A DNA stretch of 64,000 nt from Pseudomonas persica (GTDB lineage: Bacteria > Pseudomonadota > Gammaproteobacteria > Pseudomonadales > Pseudomonadaceae). Under the pieces are notes generated by a model that did no database searches, was not told the DNA's origin, and saw only the letters and a list, made by a program, of their open reading frames with translations. Location: positions 122,072 to 186,071 of the forward strand of contig NZ_OLKL01000029.1 in the NCBI RefSeq assembly GCF_900291015.1. Reading direction: 5' to 3'. Position 1 is the first letter of the stretch. Each line of letters opens with the position of its first letter. A program made the translations under genes and the position numbers. This document shows, piece by piece, positions 47,751 to 56,309 of this stretch.

Positions 47751-48614
47751 ATGACCAAAATGTCCCGGCTTGCCTTGGCTGTTGCCGGCACCCTGCTTGC
47801 CGCTGGTGCCCATGCGGCACCCAAGGGTGAGGTGCTGGTGCTGCTGTCCAGCGAGCACCAACTGCCGCTGCAGGACGGCAAGCGCTACGCCACCGGCTAC
47901 TACCTCAACGAGTTCGGCGTGCCTGCCGACCAGATGCTCAAGGCTGGTTACAAGCTGGTGCTGGTTACCCCCAAGGGTAATGCCCCGCGCGTCGACCAGC
48001 GTTCGATCGACCCAAGCTACTTTGCCGGTGATGCGGCGGAGATGCGCCGGATCGAGAAGGTCGTGCAAGGCCTGCCGGGTATTGACGATACCCTGTCGGT
48101 GAAAGAAGTCCTGGCAGGTGACCTGGGGCGTTATGCCGGGCTGTTCATCCCCGGCGGCCATGCGCCGTTGATCGACTTGGCCAACAATCCGGACGTGGGC
48201 ACCTTGCTGCGGCATTTTCACCAGGCGGGCAAACCCACTGCAGCCATCTGTCACGGCCCTATTGCCTTGCTTTCGGCGCAGCAGGACCCGGCCGGCTACC
48301 AGGCGGCGCTGGCGCGTGGCGAGAAGCCGGCAGCCAACGACTGGTTGTACAAGGGCTACAAGATGACCATCTTCTCCGACCCGGAGGAGCAGGTGTTCGA
48401 AGGTTCGCTCAAGGACCAGCGGCTGTTGTTCTACCCGGCCAACGCCATGGCAATGGCCGGGGGCGACATGGGCTACGCCAAGGCCTGGCAACCCAATGTG
48501 GTGGTGGACCGCGAACTGATAACCGGGCAGAACCCGTTCTCGGACAAGGCGCTGGCCAAGGTGCTACTGGAAAAGTTGGCTGGGCAGGCAAAGCCTTCTG
48601 ATCAGGGCATCTAG
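47751..48614 (+). CDS. Exported DJ-1/PfpI-family protein
   Basis: A 287-residue protein with an N-terminal signal peptide (KMSRLALAVAGTLLAAGAHAA) and a type-1 glutamine-amidotransferase-like DJ-1/PfpI domain. The nucleophile elbow is AAICHGPIALLS with Cys at about residue 165, and the conserved Glu region is around VLVLLSSEHQLPL. GLFIPGGHAPLIDLANNPD is family-typical. Members include chaperone/glyoxalase-like Hsp31 proteins, but an exported form is less usual. CAGGAGAT precedes the ATG at 47751. The divergent LysR gene may control it. Confidence 0.82.
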   Translation: MTKMSRLALAVAGTLLAAGAHAAPKGEVLVLLSSEHQLPLQDGKRYATGYYLNEFGVPADQMLKAGYKLVLVTPKGNAPRVDQRSIDPSYFAGDAAEMRRIEKVVQGLPGIDDTLSVKEVLAGDLGRYAGLFIPGGHAPLIDLANNPDVGTLLRHFHQAGKPTAAICHGPIALLSAQQDPAGYQAALARGEKPAANDWLYKGYKMTIFSDPEEQVFEGSLKDQRLLFYPANAMAMAGGDMGYAKAWQPNVVVDRELITGQNPFSDKALAKVLLEKLAGQAKPSDQGI

Positions 48615-48733
48615 ACTTACAAGTGGCCTGCGTTGGGCAACGCTCGGCAGGCTCACACCATTCAATCGACCACCGCCTCCCCGGAGCGGATATCCCTCGC
48701 TGGCGATGGCCTTCTTGCAGAGGAGGGCAGGTC

Positions 48734-49780
48734 ATGGACGAGGCAAGGCTTCACGATTTCATGGGCAAGCTGGTGGGCGACATGGGCGCGGCGGCGACCT
48801 TGGCCAACGTGATTCTTGGCGACGAACTGGGGTTGTACCGGGCCATGGCCGACAGCCAGCCGACCACCCCCGAAGCGCTGGCGGAAAAGACCGGCTGCCA
48901 CCCACGGCTGGTGCGCGAATGGCTCAGCGCGCAGGCCGCCTCGGGCTATATGGTGCATGACAAAGGCTGTTTCGTGTTGCCCGAAGAGCAGGCCATGGCC
49001 CTGGCGCTGGAAGATTCCCCGGCCTACATGGCCGGTGGTGCGGCGGTGGTGGCAGCGCTGTTCCATGACAAGGACAAGCTGGTAGCGGCCATGCGCGGCG
49101 ACGGCGGGCTGGCGTGGGGCGACCACCACCCCTGCATGTTCAGCGGCACCGAACGGTTCTTCCGGCCGGGCTACCGCACCTTCCTGGTGGCCGAATGGCT
49201 ACCGGCGCTGGAGGGCGTGGTGGCCAAGCTGCAGGCGGGCGCCAAGGTGGCGGATGTGGGCTGTGGGCATGGTGCTTCGACGCTGGTCATGGCTCAGGCA
49301 TTTCCGGCATCCACCTTCGTCGGCTACGACTACCACGGGCCTTCCATCACCATCGCCAACGAGCGTGCGCGCGAGGCGGGGTTGGCGGGACGGGTGAGCT
49401 TCCAGCAGGCCAGCGCCAAGGACTACCCAGGACATGACCATGACCTGGTGTGCTTCTTCGATTGCCTGCACGACATGGGCGACCCGGTGGGGGCCGCGAA
49501 GCATGCTTACCGTGCCTTGAAGGCCGACGGCACGGTGATGTTGGTGGAGCCTTACGCCGAGGATTCGCTGGACGGCAACCTGACACCGGTCGGGCGCTTG
49601 TTCTATGCGGCATCGACGTTTATCTGCACGCCTAATTCGTTGTCGCAGGAGGTAGGGTTGGGGTTGGGTGCCCAAGCCGGGGAAGCGCGGTTGCGGGCGG
49701 TGTTCGAGGAGGCGGGGTTCAGCCGGTTCCGGCGGGCGACGCAGACACCGTTCAACCTGATCCTGGAGGCGCGGAAGTAG
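48734..49780 (+). CDS. Class I SAM-dependent methyltransferase
   Basis: A 348-residue predicted methyltransferase. The N-terminal helical region (LANVILGDELGLYRAMADSQ, then KTGCHPRLVREWLSAQAASGYM) is a winged-helix-like dimerisation domain. The SAM-binding domain begins at about residue 167 with GAKVADVGCGHGASTLVMAQ and continues TFVGYDYHGPSITIANERAR and DLVCFFDCLHDMGDPV. This combination resembles small-molecule O-methyltransferases and transcription-factor-like methyltransferases. AGGAGGGCAG lies before the ATG at 48734. The substrate is not predictable, and the neighbours give no clear hint. Confidence 0.85.
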   Translation: MDEARLHDFMGKLVGDMGAAATLANVILGDELGLYRAMADSQPTTPEALAEKTGCHPRLVREWLSAQAASGYMVHDKGCFVLPEEQAMALALEDSPAYMAGGAAVVAALFHDKDKLVAAMRGDGGLAWGDHHPCMFSGTERFFRPGYRTFLVAEWLPALEGVVAKLQAGAKVADVGCGHGASTLVMAQAFPASTFVGYDYHGPSITIANERAREAGLAGRVSFQQASAKDYPGHDHDLVCFFDCLHDMGDPVGAAKHAYRALKADGTVMLVEPYAEDSLDGNLTPVGRLFYAASTFICTPNSLSQEVGLGLGAQAGEARLRAVFEEAGFSRFRRATQTPFNLILEARK

Positions 49781-49787
49781 AAGTAAG

Positions 49788-49878
49788 CCTGTAGCGGCCC
49801 TTTCGCGGGTAAACCCGCTCCCACAGGCATTTCACAGGTCTGGAGGAGCGGGTTTACCCGCGAAGAGGCCGGGCCTGC
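49788..49878. repeat. Paired REP elements
   Basis: Two inverted REP copies (TTTCGCGGGTAAACCCGCTC and GAGCGGGTTTACCCGCGAAG) are separated by about 24 bases, between the convergent methyltransferase and carboxynorspermidine dehydrogenase genes. Confidence 0.9.
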
Positions 49879-49888
49879 AAAAACAGAA

Positions 49889-49909
49889 GGGGCGCCTTGA
49901 TGGCGCCCC
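49889..49909 (-). terminator. Intrinsic terminator of the carboxynorspermidine operon
   Basis: A perfect stem with arms GGGGCGCC and GGCGCCCC around a 5-base loop lies 13 bases past the stop codon of the minus-strand dehydrogenase. On that strand it is followed by TTCTGTTTTTGC, the expected T-rich tail. Confidence 0.85.
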
Positions 49910-49922
49910 TCTGTCTTGCTGC

Positions 49923-51167
49923 TTAGGCTTCAGCGTCCCAAGGACGATCGCCTTTTTCATCTTTGACACGGGTCGGCAGGCCCATCACGTCCAGCGCCTT
50001 GAGGAACGGCTCGGCTGGCAGCTCCTCGACGTTGACCATGCGCTTGGCATCCCACTCACCACGGGCAACCAGCAGGGCGGCAGCCACTGGCGGTACCCCG
50101 GCGGTATAGGAAATGCCCTGGCTGTCGGTCTCGGCGTAGGCTTCTTCGTGGTCGGCCACGTTGTAGATGAACACTTCGCGCGGTTGGCCATCCTTGGTGC
50201 CCTTGACCAGGTCACCGATGCAGGTCTTGCCGGTGTAGCCCGGGGCCAGCGAGGCTGGGTCCGGCAGCACGGCCTTGACCACTTTCAGCGGTACCACTTC
50301 CAGGCCTTCGGCGGTTTTCACCGGTTGCTCGGAGAGCAGGCCCAGGTTCTTCAGCACGGTGAACACGTTGATGTAGTGTTCGCCGAAACTCATCCAGAAA
50401 CGCACGTTCGGCACGTTGAGGTTCTTCGAAATCGAGTGAACTTCATCGTGGCCGGTCAGGTACAGGTTCTGCGAACCTACCACCGGCAGGTCGTCGGTAC
50501 GCTTGACCTCGAACATGGTGTTGCTGGTCCACTGGCTGTTCTGCCAGCTCCACACTTGCCCGGTGAACTCGCGGAAATTGATTTCCGGGTCGAAGTTGGT
50601 GGCGAAGTACTTGCCATGCGAACCGGCATTGACGTCGAGAATGTCGATCGAGTCAATGCTGTCGAAATACTGTTGCTGCGCCAGCTTGGCGTAGCTGTTC
50701 ACCACACCCGGGTCGAAACCGACACCGAGAATGGCGGTAATGTTCTTTGCCTGGCACTCTTCGAGGTGTTTCCACTCGTAGTTGCCGTACCACGGCGGGG
50801 TCTCGCAGATCTTGCCCGGCTCTTCGTGGATGGCGGTGTCCAGATACGCGGCACCGGTATCGATGCAGGCACGCAGCACCGACATGTTGAGGAAGGCGGA
50901 ACCAACGTTGATCACGATCTGCGATTCGGTCTCGCGGATCAGCGCCTTGGTTGCCTCGACATCGAGGGCATTGAGCGAGAAGGCCTGGATGTCGGCGGGT
51001 ACCTTGAGGCTACCCTTGGCCTTGACGCTGTCGATGATGGCCTGGCATTTGGAGATGTTCCGTGACGCAATAGCGATACGACCCAGTTCGTCGTTATGCT
51101 GCGCGCACTTGTGGGCCACCACCTTGGCGACACCTCCTGCACCAATGATAAGAACGTTCTTCTTCAA
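49923..51167 (-). CDS. Carboxynorspermidine dehydrogenase (saccharopine dehydrogenase family)
   Basis: A 414-residue NADP-dependent enzyme with the N-terminal motif VLIIGAGGVAKVVAHKCAQH. Family features follow in VINVGSAFLNMSVLRACIDTGAAYLDTAIHE, ILGVGFDPGVVNSYAKLA and DVNAGSHGKYFATNFDPEINF, the pattern of carboxynorspermidine/carboxyspermidine dehydrogenases. These condense aspartate semialdehyde with a diamine in the alternative spermidine/norspermidine route. It starts at TTG 51167 behind AAGGGA. The adjacent decarboxylase gene 31 bases upstream encodes the next enzyme. True lysine-saccharopine activity is less likely because of this pairing. Confidence 0.88.
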   Translation of the reverse strand: MKKNVLIIGAGGVAKVVAHKCAQHNDELGRIAIASRNISKCQAIIDSVKAKGSLKVPADIQAFSLNALDVEATKALIRETESQIVINVGSAFLNMSVLRACIDTGAAYLDTAIHEEPGKICETPPWYGNYEWKHLEECQAKNITAILGVGFDPGVVNSYAKLAQQQYFDSIDSIDILDVNAGSHGKYFATNFDPEINFREFTGQVWSWQNSQWTSNTMFEVKRTDDLPVVGSQNLYLTGHDEVHSISKNLNVPNVRFWMSFGEHYINVFTVLKNLGLLSEQPVKTAEGLEVVPLKVVKAVLPDPASLAPGYTGKTCIGDLVKGTKDGQPREVFIYNVADHEEAYAETDSQGISYTAGVPPVAAALLVARGEWDAKRMVNVEELPAEPFLKALDVMGLPTRVKDEKGDRPWDAEA

Positions 51168-51198
51168 TTTATCCCTTGCTCCTTACTGAAAGCCGGTC

Positions 51199-52296
51199 TT
51201 ACGACAGGCTGGAAACGTAGTCTTCGAAACCGAACTCGCGCACCACTTCGACGCTGCCGTCGAGTTGCTTGACCACGATGGATGGCATTTTCAGACCGTT
51301 GAACCAGTTTTTCTTGACCATGGTGTAACCCGCCGCGTCGACGAACGACAGGCGATCACCGATGGCCAGCGGACGATCGAATTGGTATTCGCCGAAGATG
51401 TCACCGGCCAAGCACGACTTGCCGCAGACCATGTAGGTATGCGCACCGTCGTTGGGGGCCATCTTGGCGTTGAGGCGGTAGATCAGCAGGTCGAGCATGT
51501 GCGCTTCGATCGAGCTGTCGACCACGGCCAGGTGCTTGCCGTTGTACAGGGTGTCGAGCACGGTTACTTCCAGCGAGGCGCTGTTGGTGATGGCCGCTTC
51601 GCCCGGCTCCAGGTACACCTGCACGCCGTACTTTTCCGAGAAGGCTTTCAGGCGCGCGCAGAAGGCGTCCAGCGCGTAGTCCTCACCGGTAAAGTGGATG
51701 CCGCCACCGAGGCTGACCCATTCGACCTTGTGCAGCAGGTGGCCAAAGCGTTCTTCGATGTGCGTGAGCATCTTGTCGAACAGGCCGAAGTCGCCGTTTT
51801 CGCAGTTGTTGTGGAACATGAAGCCGGAGATCTGCTCGATCACCTGTTCGACCTTGACCGGGTCCCATTCGCCCAGACGGCTGAACGGGCGGGCCGGGTC
51901 GGCCAGCAGGTAGTCGGAGCTGCTGACCTGCGGGTTGACGCGCAGGCCACGGACTTTGCCTTCGGACTTTTCGGCGAAGCGCTGCAGCTGGCCGATCGAG
52001 TTGAAGATGATCTTGTCGCAGTTCTCGAGCATTTCCTCGACCTCGTCGTCGGCCCAGGCCACGCTGTAGGCGTGGGTTTCGCCAGCGAACTTCTGGCGAC
52101 CAAGCTTGAGCTCGTACAGCGACGAAGAGGTAGTGCCGTCCATGTACTGTTGCATCAGGTCGAAGACCGACCAGGTGGCAAAGCACTTGAGGGCGAGCAG
52201 CGCCTTGGCACCGGAGTGTTCGCGCACGTAGGCGATCTTCTCCATGTTGCCCAGCAGCTTGGTTTTATCGATGAGGTAGTACGGCGTCTTGATCAT
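51199..52296 (-). CDS. nspC: Carboxynorspermidine decarboxylase
   Basis: A 365-residue PLP-dependent decarboxylase of the alanine-racemase-fold (group IV) type. The PLP Lys is in ALLALKCFATWSVFDLMQQ (about 33-51) and the substrate pocket is in WVSLGGGIHFTGEDY and YLEPGEAAITNSASLEV. The C-terminal VCGKSCLAGDIFGEY supplies the active-site Cys/Asp from the second subunit. It decarboxylates carboxy(nor)spermidine to (nor)spermidine. First gene of the nspC-dehydrogenase pair; the pathway is thus complete downstream of the diamine and aspartate semialdehyde. Confidence 0.93.
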   Translation of the reverse strand: MIKTPYYLIDKTKLLGNMEKIAYVREHSGAKALLALKCFATWSVFDLMQQYMDGTTSSSLYELKLGRQKFAGETHAYSVAWADDEVEEMLENCDKIIFNSIGQLQRFAEKSEGKVRGLRVNPQVSSSDYLLADPARPFSRLGEWDPVKVEQVIEQISGFMFHNNCENGDFGLFDKMLTHIEERFGHLLHKVEWVSLGGGIHFTGEDYALDAFCARLKAFSEKYGVQVYLEPGEAAITNSASLEVTVLDTLYNGKHLAVVDSSIEAHMLDLLIYRLNAKMAPNDGAHTYMVCGKSCLAGDIFGEYQFDRPLAIGDRLSFVDAAGYTMVKKNWFNGLKMPSIVVKQLDGSVEVVREFGFEDYVSSLS

Positions 52297-52516
52297 TTAA
52301 AGGCCCCCGGCCAGGCCGGCCAAAAAAAGGACACGCATTGTGCCTTCACTTGCCGCAGACCGAAAGGGTGGGTTACGCATTTCGTCGTGGTTGACGCTGT
52401 TGCGAGGGGATTTTTCCGGTTGCGGCGGGCTTAGTAGAACAGCGGCATGTGACTATCGTAATCAGCAACCGCGTGCCGCAAGGAATATCCGATGAGCAAC
52501 GTTCTGTGCTGGATGG

Positions 52517-52567
52517 CACGGGTTACGCCCGTGTTCGCGGGTGAACCCGCGAAGGAGCCGGTGCAGG
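52517..52567. repeat. REP element
   Basis: A single REP copy, CACGGGTTACGCCCGTGTTC, then GCGGGTGAACCCGCGAAGGA, lies in the 275-bp space between nspC and the convergently placed dehydratase end. The rest of that space (52300-52510) shows no gene and no clear signal. Confidence 0.75.
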
Positions 52568-52572
52568 CAACC

Positions 52573-53490
52573 TTAATCGACCTGCTGCAACCATGCCTGA
52601 ATCTGCTCCAGCGTGGCGGTAGCCCCGCCGCAAACCACCACCAGCACATTCTGGTACCTGGCCAGGGTGCCCGGTGCATACGCCAACGCCAATGCCGCCC
52701 CACACGCGGGTTCCACCAGCACGCGGTGGTCCAGCAGAAATCGCTCGCAGGCTTCCAGCGCTGCGCGGTCACTGACCAAGTGGCTGTGCACCGGATGCTG
52801 CTGCACGCACACCAGCGCCTGATTAGCCACACGCTTGGCCCCCAGCGAAGTCGCCACCGAGGCAATACGTTCCAGTTCCACCGAATGCCCCGCCTGCATG
52901 GCCGCATGCAGCGATGCGGCGCCCTCGGTTTCTACCGCCAGCACCGGCACATCGCCCCAGCCGTTGCGCTGCAGCCCCTCTACCACGCCACTGAGCAAAC
53001 CGCCACCGCCCACCGACAACACCACGGCATCCGGCTTCACACCGGCTTCGGCAATTTCATCCACCAGGCTGGCATGCCCGGCCCACAGCAGCGGGTCGTC
53101 GAATGGGTGGATGAAGGCATCATCCGGGCCGACCAAGGTCTGCGCCAGGGCGTTGGCCTCTTGCCAGGAGCTGCCATGCACCACTACCTGGGCGTCCTCC
53201 AGGCGCAGCAGCTCCTTGGCCCGCTCAGTGGTGGTCTCGGGCACCACCACGGTCACCGGCACGCCCAGCTTGCGCCCGGCATAGGCCACTGCCAGGCCCG
53301 CATTGCCGCCCGAGGAAGACACGAAATGCCGCGCGCCGCGGGCATGGTGCACCTCGCAGGCGTGGCCCACGCCGCGCAGCTTGAACGAGCCGCAGGGCTG
53401 CAGGGCCTCGAGCTTGAGCCAGACGTTGTGGCCTGCGGCCAGCGACAGCGGGCGGGATTCGATCAGGGGGGTATGAATATGCAAGGTCAT
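52573..53490 (-). CDS. PLP-dependent serine/threonine dehydratase-like enzyme
   Basis: A 305-residue fold-type II PLP enzyme. The PLP Lys is in QPCGSFKLRGVGHAC (about 33-47) and the phosphate-binding loop is VSSSGGNAGLAVAYAG (about 57-72). VLSVGGGGLLSGVVEGL (about 152-168) is the conserved glycine loop. The length and motifs resemble L-serine/L-threonine ammonia-lyases of the short type without ACT domain. Its ATG overlaps the stop of the upstream YheO/DauR-type regulator by 4 bases, so the regulator and enzyme form one operon and the regulator probably controls it. Confidence 0.85.
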   Translation of the reverse strand: MTLHIHTPLIESRPLSLAAGHNVWLKLEALQPCGSFKLRGVGHACEVHHARGARHFVSSSGGNAGLAVAYAGRKLGVPVTVVVPETTTERAKELLRLEDAQVVVHGSSWQEANALAQTLVGPDDAFIHPFDDPLLWAGHASLVDEIAEAGVKPDAVVLSVGGGGLLSGVVEGLQRNGWGDVPVLAVETEGAASLHAAMQAGHSVELERIASVATSLGAKRVANQALVCVQQHPVHSHLVSDRAALEACERFLLDHRVLVEPACGAALALAYAPGTLARYQNVLVVVCGGATATLEQIQAWLQQVD

Positions 53491-54161
53491 TGGCTGGCTC
53501 CGCGCAGTTGCTCAAGGTAGTTGTAAATGGTGTAGCGGGTCACGCCAAGGGCGCTGGCAGCCTTTTCCACGCCGCCCTTGACGATGAACAGGCCACGCTC
53601 CTGCATCACTCGCACGGCCTCGACCTTGGCCTGCTTGTTCATCCGCCCCTGGCCGCTGCGCTGCAGGGACGCCTGGATTATCTCGCTCATCAGCAGCTCC
53701 ATGTCGGCGGGTTCACTGACGGCAGGCGCGGCCCCCAGCGGCTGGAACTGCTGGAGAAAGCTCATGGCGGCGTCCAGGCCGGTGACGTCGGTGTTGACGC
53801 AGAGGCTGGCGAAGGGGTGGCCGCTGCGGTCGCGGAAGATTGCCGTGGCGCTGCGCAGGGTGCGGCCCTTGAGAGTGGTGGGGTAGTCGGGCAGCACTAC
53901 CGGCGCGCAGCCGTGCTGATCGGCCGAAGCCTGCATCAGTGCCTTGAAACCTTGGTCCTGTTCCGGGGCGGCGAGGATCGGGCTGCCAACGCTGCGCCCG
54001 GAAAGATGGCCGTTGACGATCGCTACCACGGAGTGTTCCGGATGGTCGAGATCGTGCAGGAGGATTTCCATGTTGCGCGCGGCAACGCTGCCCAGGGCCT
54101 GGATGGTGGCCTTGAGGACGGTGAGGGTGAGCTGGCGTTCTTCGCTGGGAGTCATGGACAT
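53487..54161 (-). CDS. YheO/DauR-type PAS and helix-turn-helix regulator
   Basis: A 224-residue regulator of the YheO family. The N-terminal PAS-like YheO domain includes RNMEILLHDLDHPEHSVVAIVNGHLSGRSVGSP and FRDRSGHPFASLCVNTDVTGLDAAM. The C-terminal helix-turn-helix is KQAKVEAVRVMQERGLFIVKGGVEKAASALGVTRYTIYNYL (about 178-218). DauR, the best-known relative, represses D-arginine catabolism. The ATG at 54161 is used; the longer frame would begin with TTG inside the large inverted repeat upstream. It is cotranscribed with the overlapping PLP dehydratase gene, whose substrate may be its ligand. Confidence 0.88.
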   Translation of the reverse strand: MSMTPSEERQLTLTVLKATIQALGSVAARNMEILLHDLDHPEHSVVAIVNGHLSGRSVGSPILAAPEQDQGFKALMQASADQHGCAPVVLPDYPTTLKGRTLRSATAIFRDRSGHPFASLCVNTDVTGLDAAMSFLQQFQPLGAAPAVSEPADMELLMSEIIQASLQRSGQGRMNKQAKVEAVRVMQERGLFIVKGGVEKAASALGVTRYTIYNYLEQLRGASQ

Positions 54162-54165
54162 GGCA

Positions 54166-54220
54166 GATCGCAAAGTCAACTTTTTGTGTATATTTACACA
54201 TAAAGTTGAATTTTGCGATC
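54166..54220. promoter_or_regulatory. Long inverted repeat upstream of the YheO-type regulator
   Basis: Left arm 54166-54190 (GATCGCAAAGTCAACTTTTT, then GTGTA) and right arm 54195-54220 pair almost completely; the reverse complement of the right arm is GATCGCAAAATTCAACTTTA, then TGTGTA. Spacer TATT. It lies immediately before the regulator start and is AT-rich unlike the nearby REPs, so it is a strong candidate operator for autoregulation. Confidence 0.65.
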
Positions 54221-54230
54221 TGCTTTATCA

Positions 54231-54324
54231 GGCCCATTCGCGGGTAAACCCGCTCCCACAGGGACGCCACAGTACTCAAGACCTGTGGCGTCCCTGTGGG
54301 AGCGGGTTTACCCGCGAATGGGCC
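54231..54324. repeat. Perfect 42-bp inverted repeat built from two REPs
   Basis: Arms 54231-54272 and 54283-54324 are exact reverse complements over 42 bases, from GGCCCATTCGCGGGTAAACC to GGGACGCCACAG, with a 10-base spacer TACTCAAGAC. The REP core supplies the outer 33 bases; identity continues past it. A further GGCCGCAAAGCGGCC hairpin adjoins on the right. Confidence 0.95.
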
Positions 54325-54340
54325 GCAAAGCGGCCCCTTT

Positions 54341-56044
54341 TCAGCCCAGAGGCGGGGTACGCGGTGGGATCATCCGCCGCGACCCGGTCGCCTCGAAGGC
54401 TGCACCGAAGCTCAGCAGCGCATTGTCGCTGTAAGCCCGGCCAGCAAAGGTCAGCCCCACCGGCATGCCGATATCGGCCATCACGCCCATCGGCACTGTC
54501 ACGGTCGGCACGCCCAGGTGACGGATCGCCAGGTTGCCGTTGGCCACCCAGATCCCGTTGCTCCAGGCGATGTCGGCCGATGCCGGGTTGACATCGGCAT
54601 CCGCCGGGCCCACATCGGCCACGGTGGGGAACAGCACCGCGTCCAGGCCCAGATTGTCCATCCAGTCTTCCAGGTCCATCTTGCGGGTCTGCTCCAGGCC
54701 GCGCAGTCCGTCGGGCAGGGTCTCGATCTGGTCCCAGGTCTTCAGGCCACGCTTGGCCATGTTGACGTACTCGTCCATGCCGGCAGCCAGGTCGTCCTCT
54801 CGATTGGGCAGGGTGCCCGGATCGTGGGGGAAGATCTGCGACCCGTCGACGTCGGCCAGGCGGTTGAGCTTGGGATCACCGTTGGCGCGCAGGAAGTCGT
54901 CGAAGCCCCAACCCGACAGCTCCCACAGCTCGTCATGCAGGAACGCCTTGCTGACGATGCCGCGGTTGTACACGGTCGGTGCGCCCGGGCGGTCGCCCTC
55001 GCAGTTGGACACCAGCGGGAAGTCCACTTCCAGCACCTCGGCACCAGCCGCTTCCAGCGCCTGGCGGGCCTGCTGCCACAGGTCGATCACCGTGGCGCGG
55101 GTGTTGATGCGCTGGCCGGTCGGGCCGCCGATGCCGGGCTTCTCGGAAGTACCGGCCTCGGCATCGGCATTGATGTACATGCGCGGCACGCCAAAGCGCC
55201 TGCCCTTGAGTGCGCTGGCATCCACGGCCAGGTCCAGGTACGAAGCCGGGCGCACAGTCGAAGCCGCAGGGATTGGCACCCAGGGTTGCAGACGCCACAG
55301 GTCGCCGCGCTTGTCGGCGTCGTCAGCTACGACTACGTCGAGGACTTCCAGCAGGTCGGCCATGGTACGGGCATAGGGCACCACCACGTCCATGGTCGGT
55401 GTCAGCGGCCAGTTACCACGCACCGAAATCACCCCGCGCGACGGGGTATAGGCGCACAGGCCGTTGTTGGAGGCCGGGCCGCGGCCGCTGGACCAGGTTT
55501 CTTCGGCCAGGCCGAAGGCACTGAAGCTGGCGGCGGTGGCGGTGCCGGCACCGTTGGACGAGCCCGAGGCGAACGGGGCGGTCAGGTAGTCGGCGTTGTA
55601 CGGGCTTTCGGCGCGGCCATATACGCCGCGTTGCATGCCACCGTTGGCCATGGGCGGCATGTTGGTCTTGCCCAGGCACACGGCGCCGGCGGCGCGCAGG
55701 CGTTCGATGGTGAAAGCGTCGCGCTGGGCCACCAGGTCCTTGAAAGCCGGGCTGCCGGAGGCAGCGGTCAGGCCTTTGACCAGGTAGCTGTCCTTGGCGG
55801 TGTAGGGGATGCCGTCCAGCGGGCTCAGGACCAGACCTTTGGCGCGACGGGCGTCGGAGGCTTCCGCCTCTTTCAGCGCCTCGGGGTTGCGTACCACTAC
55901 GGCGTTCAGGGCAGTGGCGGTGTCGGCGCCATCGTAGGCGTCGATGCGCGCCAGGTAGGCCTGGACCAGCTCGACCGCCGTCGTGCGGCCCGATTCGAGC
56001 GCGTCGCGCAGCTCGGCAATGGAAACCTCAGTTACCTCGATCAT
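54341..56044 (-). CDS. Amidase-signature family hydrolase
   Basis: A 567-residue amidase-signature enzyme. The catalytic Lys is in IPYTAKDSYLVKG (about 79-91), the cis-Ser in PFASGSSNGAGTATAA (about 152-167) and the nucleophile Ser in EETWSSGRGPASNNG (about 177-191), aligning to the usual GTDTGGSIRxPA motif though in diverged form. It is longer than the common 470-residue members, with an insertion before the C-terminal block ADIAWSNGIWVANGNLAIRHLGVPTVTVPMG. No signal peptide is evident. The amide substrate is unknown. It stands alone, flanked by REP elements. Confidence 0.88.
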   Translation of the reverse strand: MIEVTEVSIAELRDALESGRTTAVELVQAYLARIDAYDGADTATALNAVVVRNPEALKEAEASDARRAKGLVLSPLDGIPYTAKDSYLVKGLTAASGSPAFKDLVAQRDAFTIERLRAAGAVCLGKTNMPPMANGGMQRGVYGRAESPYNADYLTAPFASGSSNGAGTATAASFSAFGLAEETWSSGRGPASNNGLCAYTPSRGVISVRGNWPLTPTMDVVVPYARTMADLLEVLDVVVADDADKRGDLWRLQPWVPIPAASTVRPASYLDLAVDASALKGRRFGVPRMYINADAEAGTSEKPGIGGPTGQRINTRATVIDLWQQARQALEAAGAEVLEVDFPLVSNCEGDRPGAPTVYNRGIVSKAFLHDELWELSGWGFDDFLRANGDPKLNRLADVDGSQIFPHDPGTLPNREDDLAAGMDEYVNMAKRGLKTWDQIETLPDGLRGLEQTRKMDLEDWMDNLGLDAVLFPTVADVGPADADVNPASADIAWSNGIWVANGNLAIRHLGVPTVTVPMGVMADIGMPVGLTFAGRAYSDNALLSFGAAFEATGSRRMIPPRTPPLG

Positions 56045-56181
56045 GCGTTCACCAAAAAAACGTGCAAGTGGGGGCTATTGCGAGGAGTGTACAAGAAGGG
56101 CTTGGCGGGCGCAGGTTTGCGCGGGGGCAAATGGTTTTTTGCAGGCCCGCATTGTCGGGGCCTTCAAGCACTGCACGGACG

Positions 56182-56301
56182 CTTGTGGGAGCGGCCTTGC
56201 GTCGCGAAAGGGGTGCGAAGCGCCCCCAGGGTCTTCGTATCACTGTGAAACCGCCGGGGCCGCTCTGCGGCCCTTTCGCGACGCAAGGCCGCTCCCACAA
56301 G
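56182..56301. repeat. Inverted REP-like pair with 31-bp perfect arms
   Basis: Arms CTTGTGGGAGCGGCCTTGCG, then TCGCGAAAGGG (56182-56212) and its exact reverse complement (56271-56301) flank 58 bases between the amidase promoter and the glutathione transferase end. This is the TTGCGTCGCGAAAGG REP subtype, also seen near 32190. Confidence 0.92.
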
Positions 56302-56309
56302 GGGGCGCT

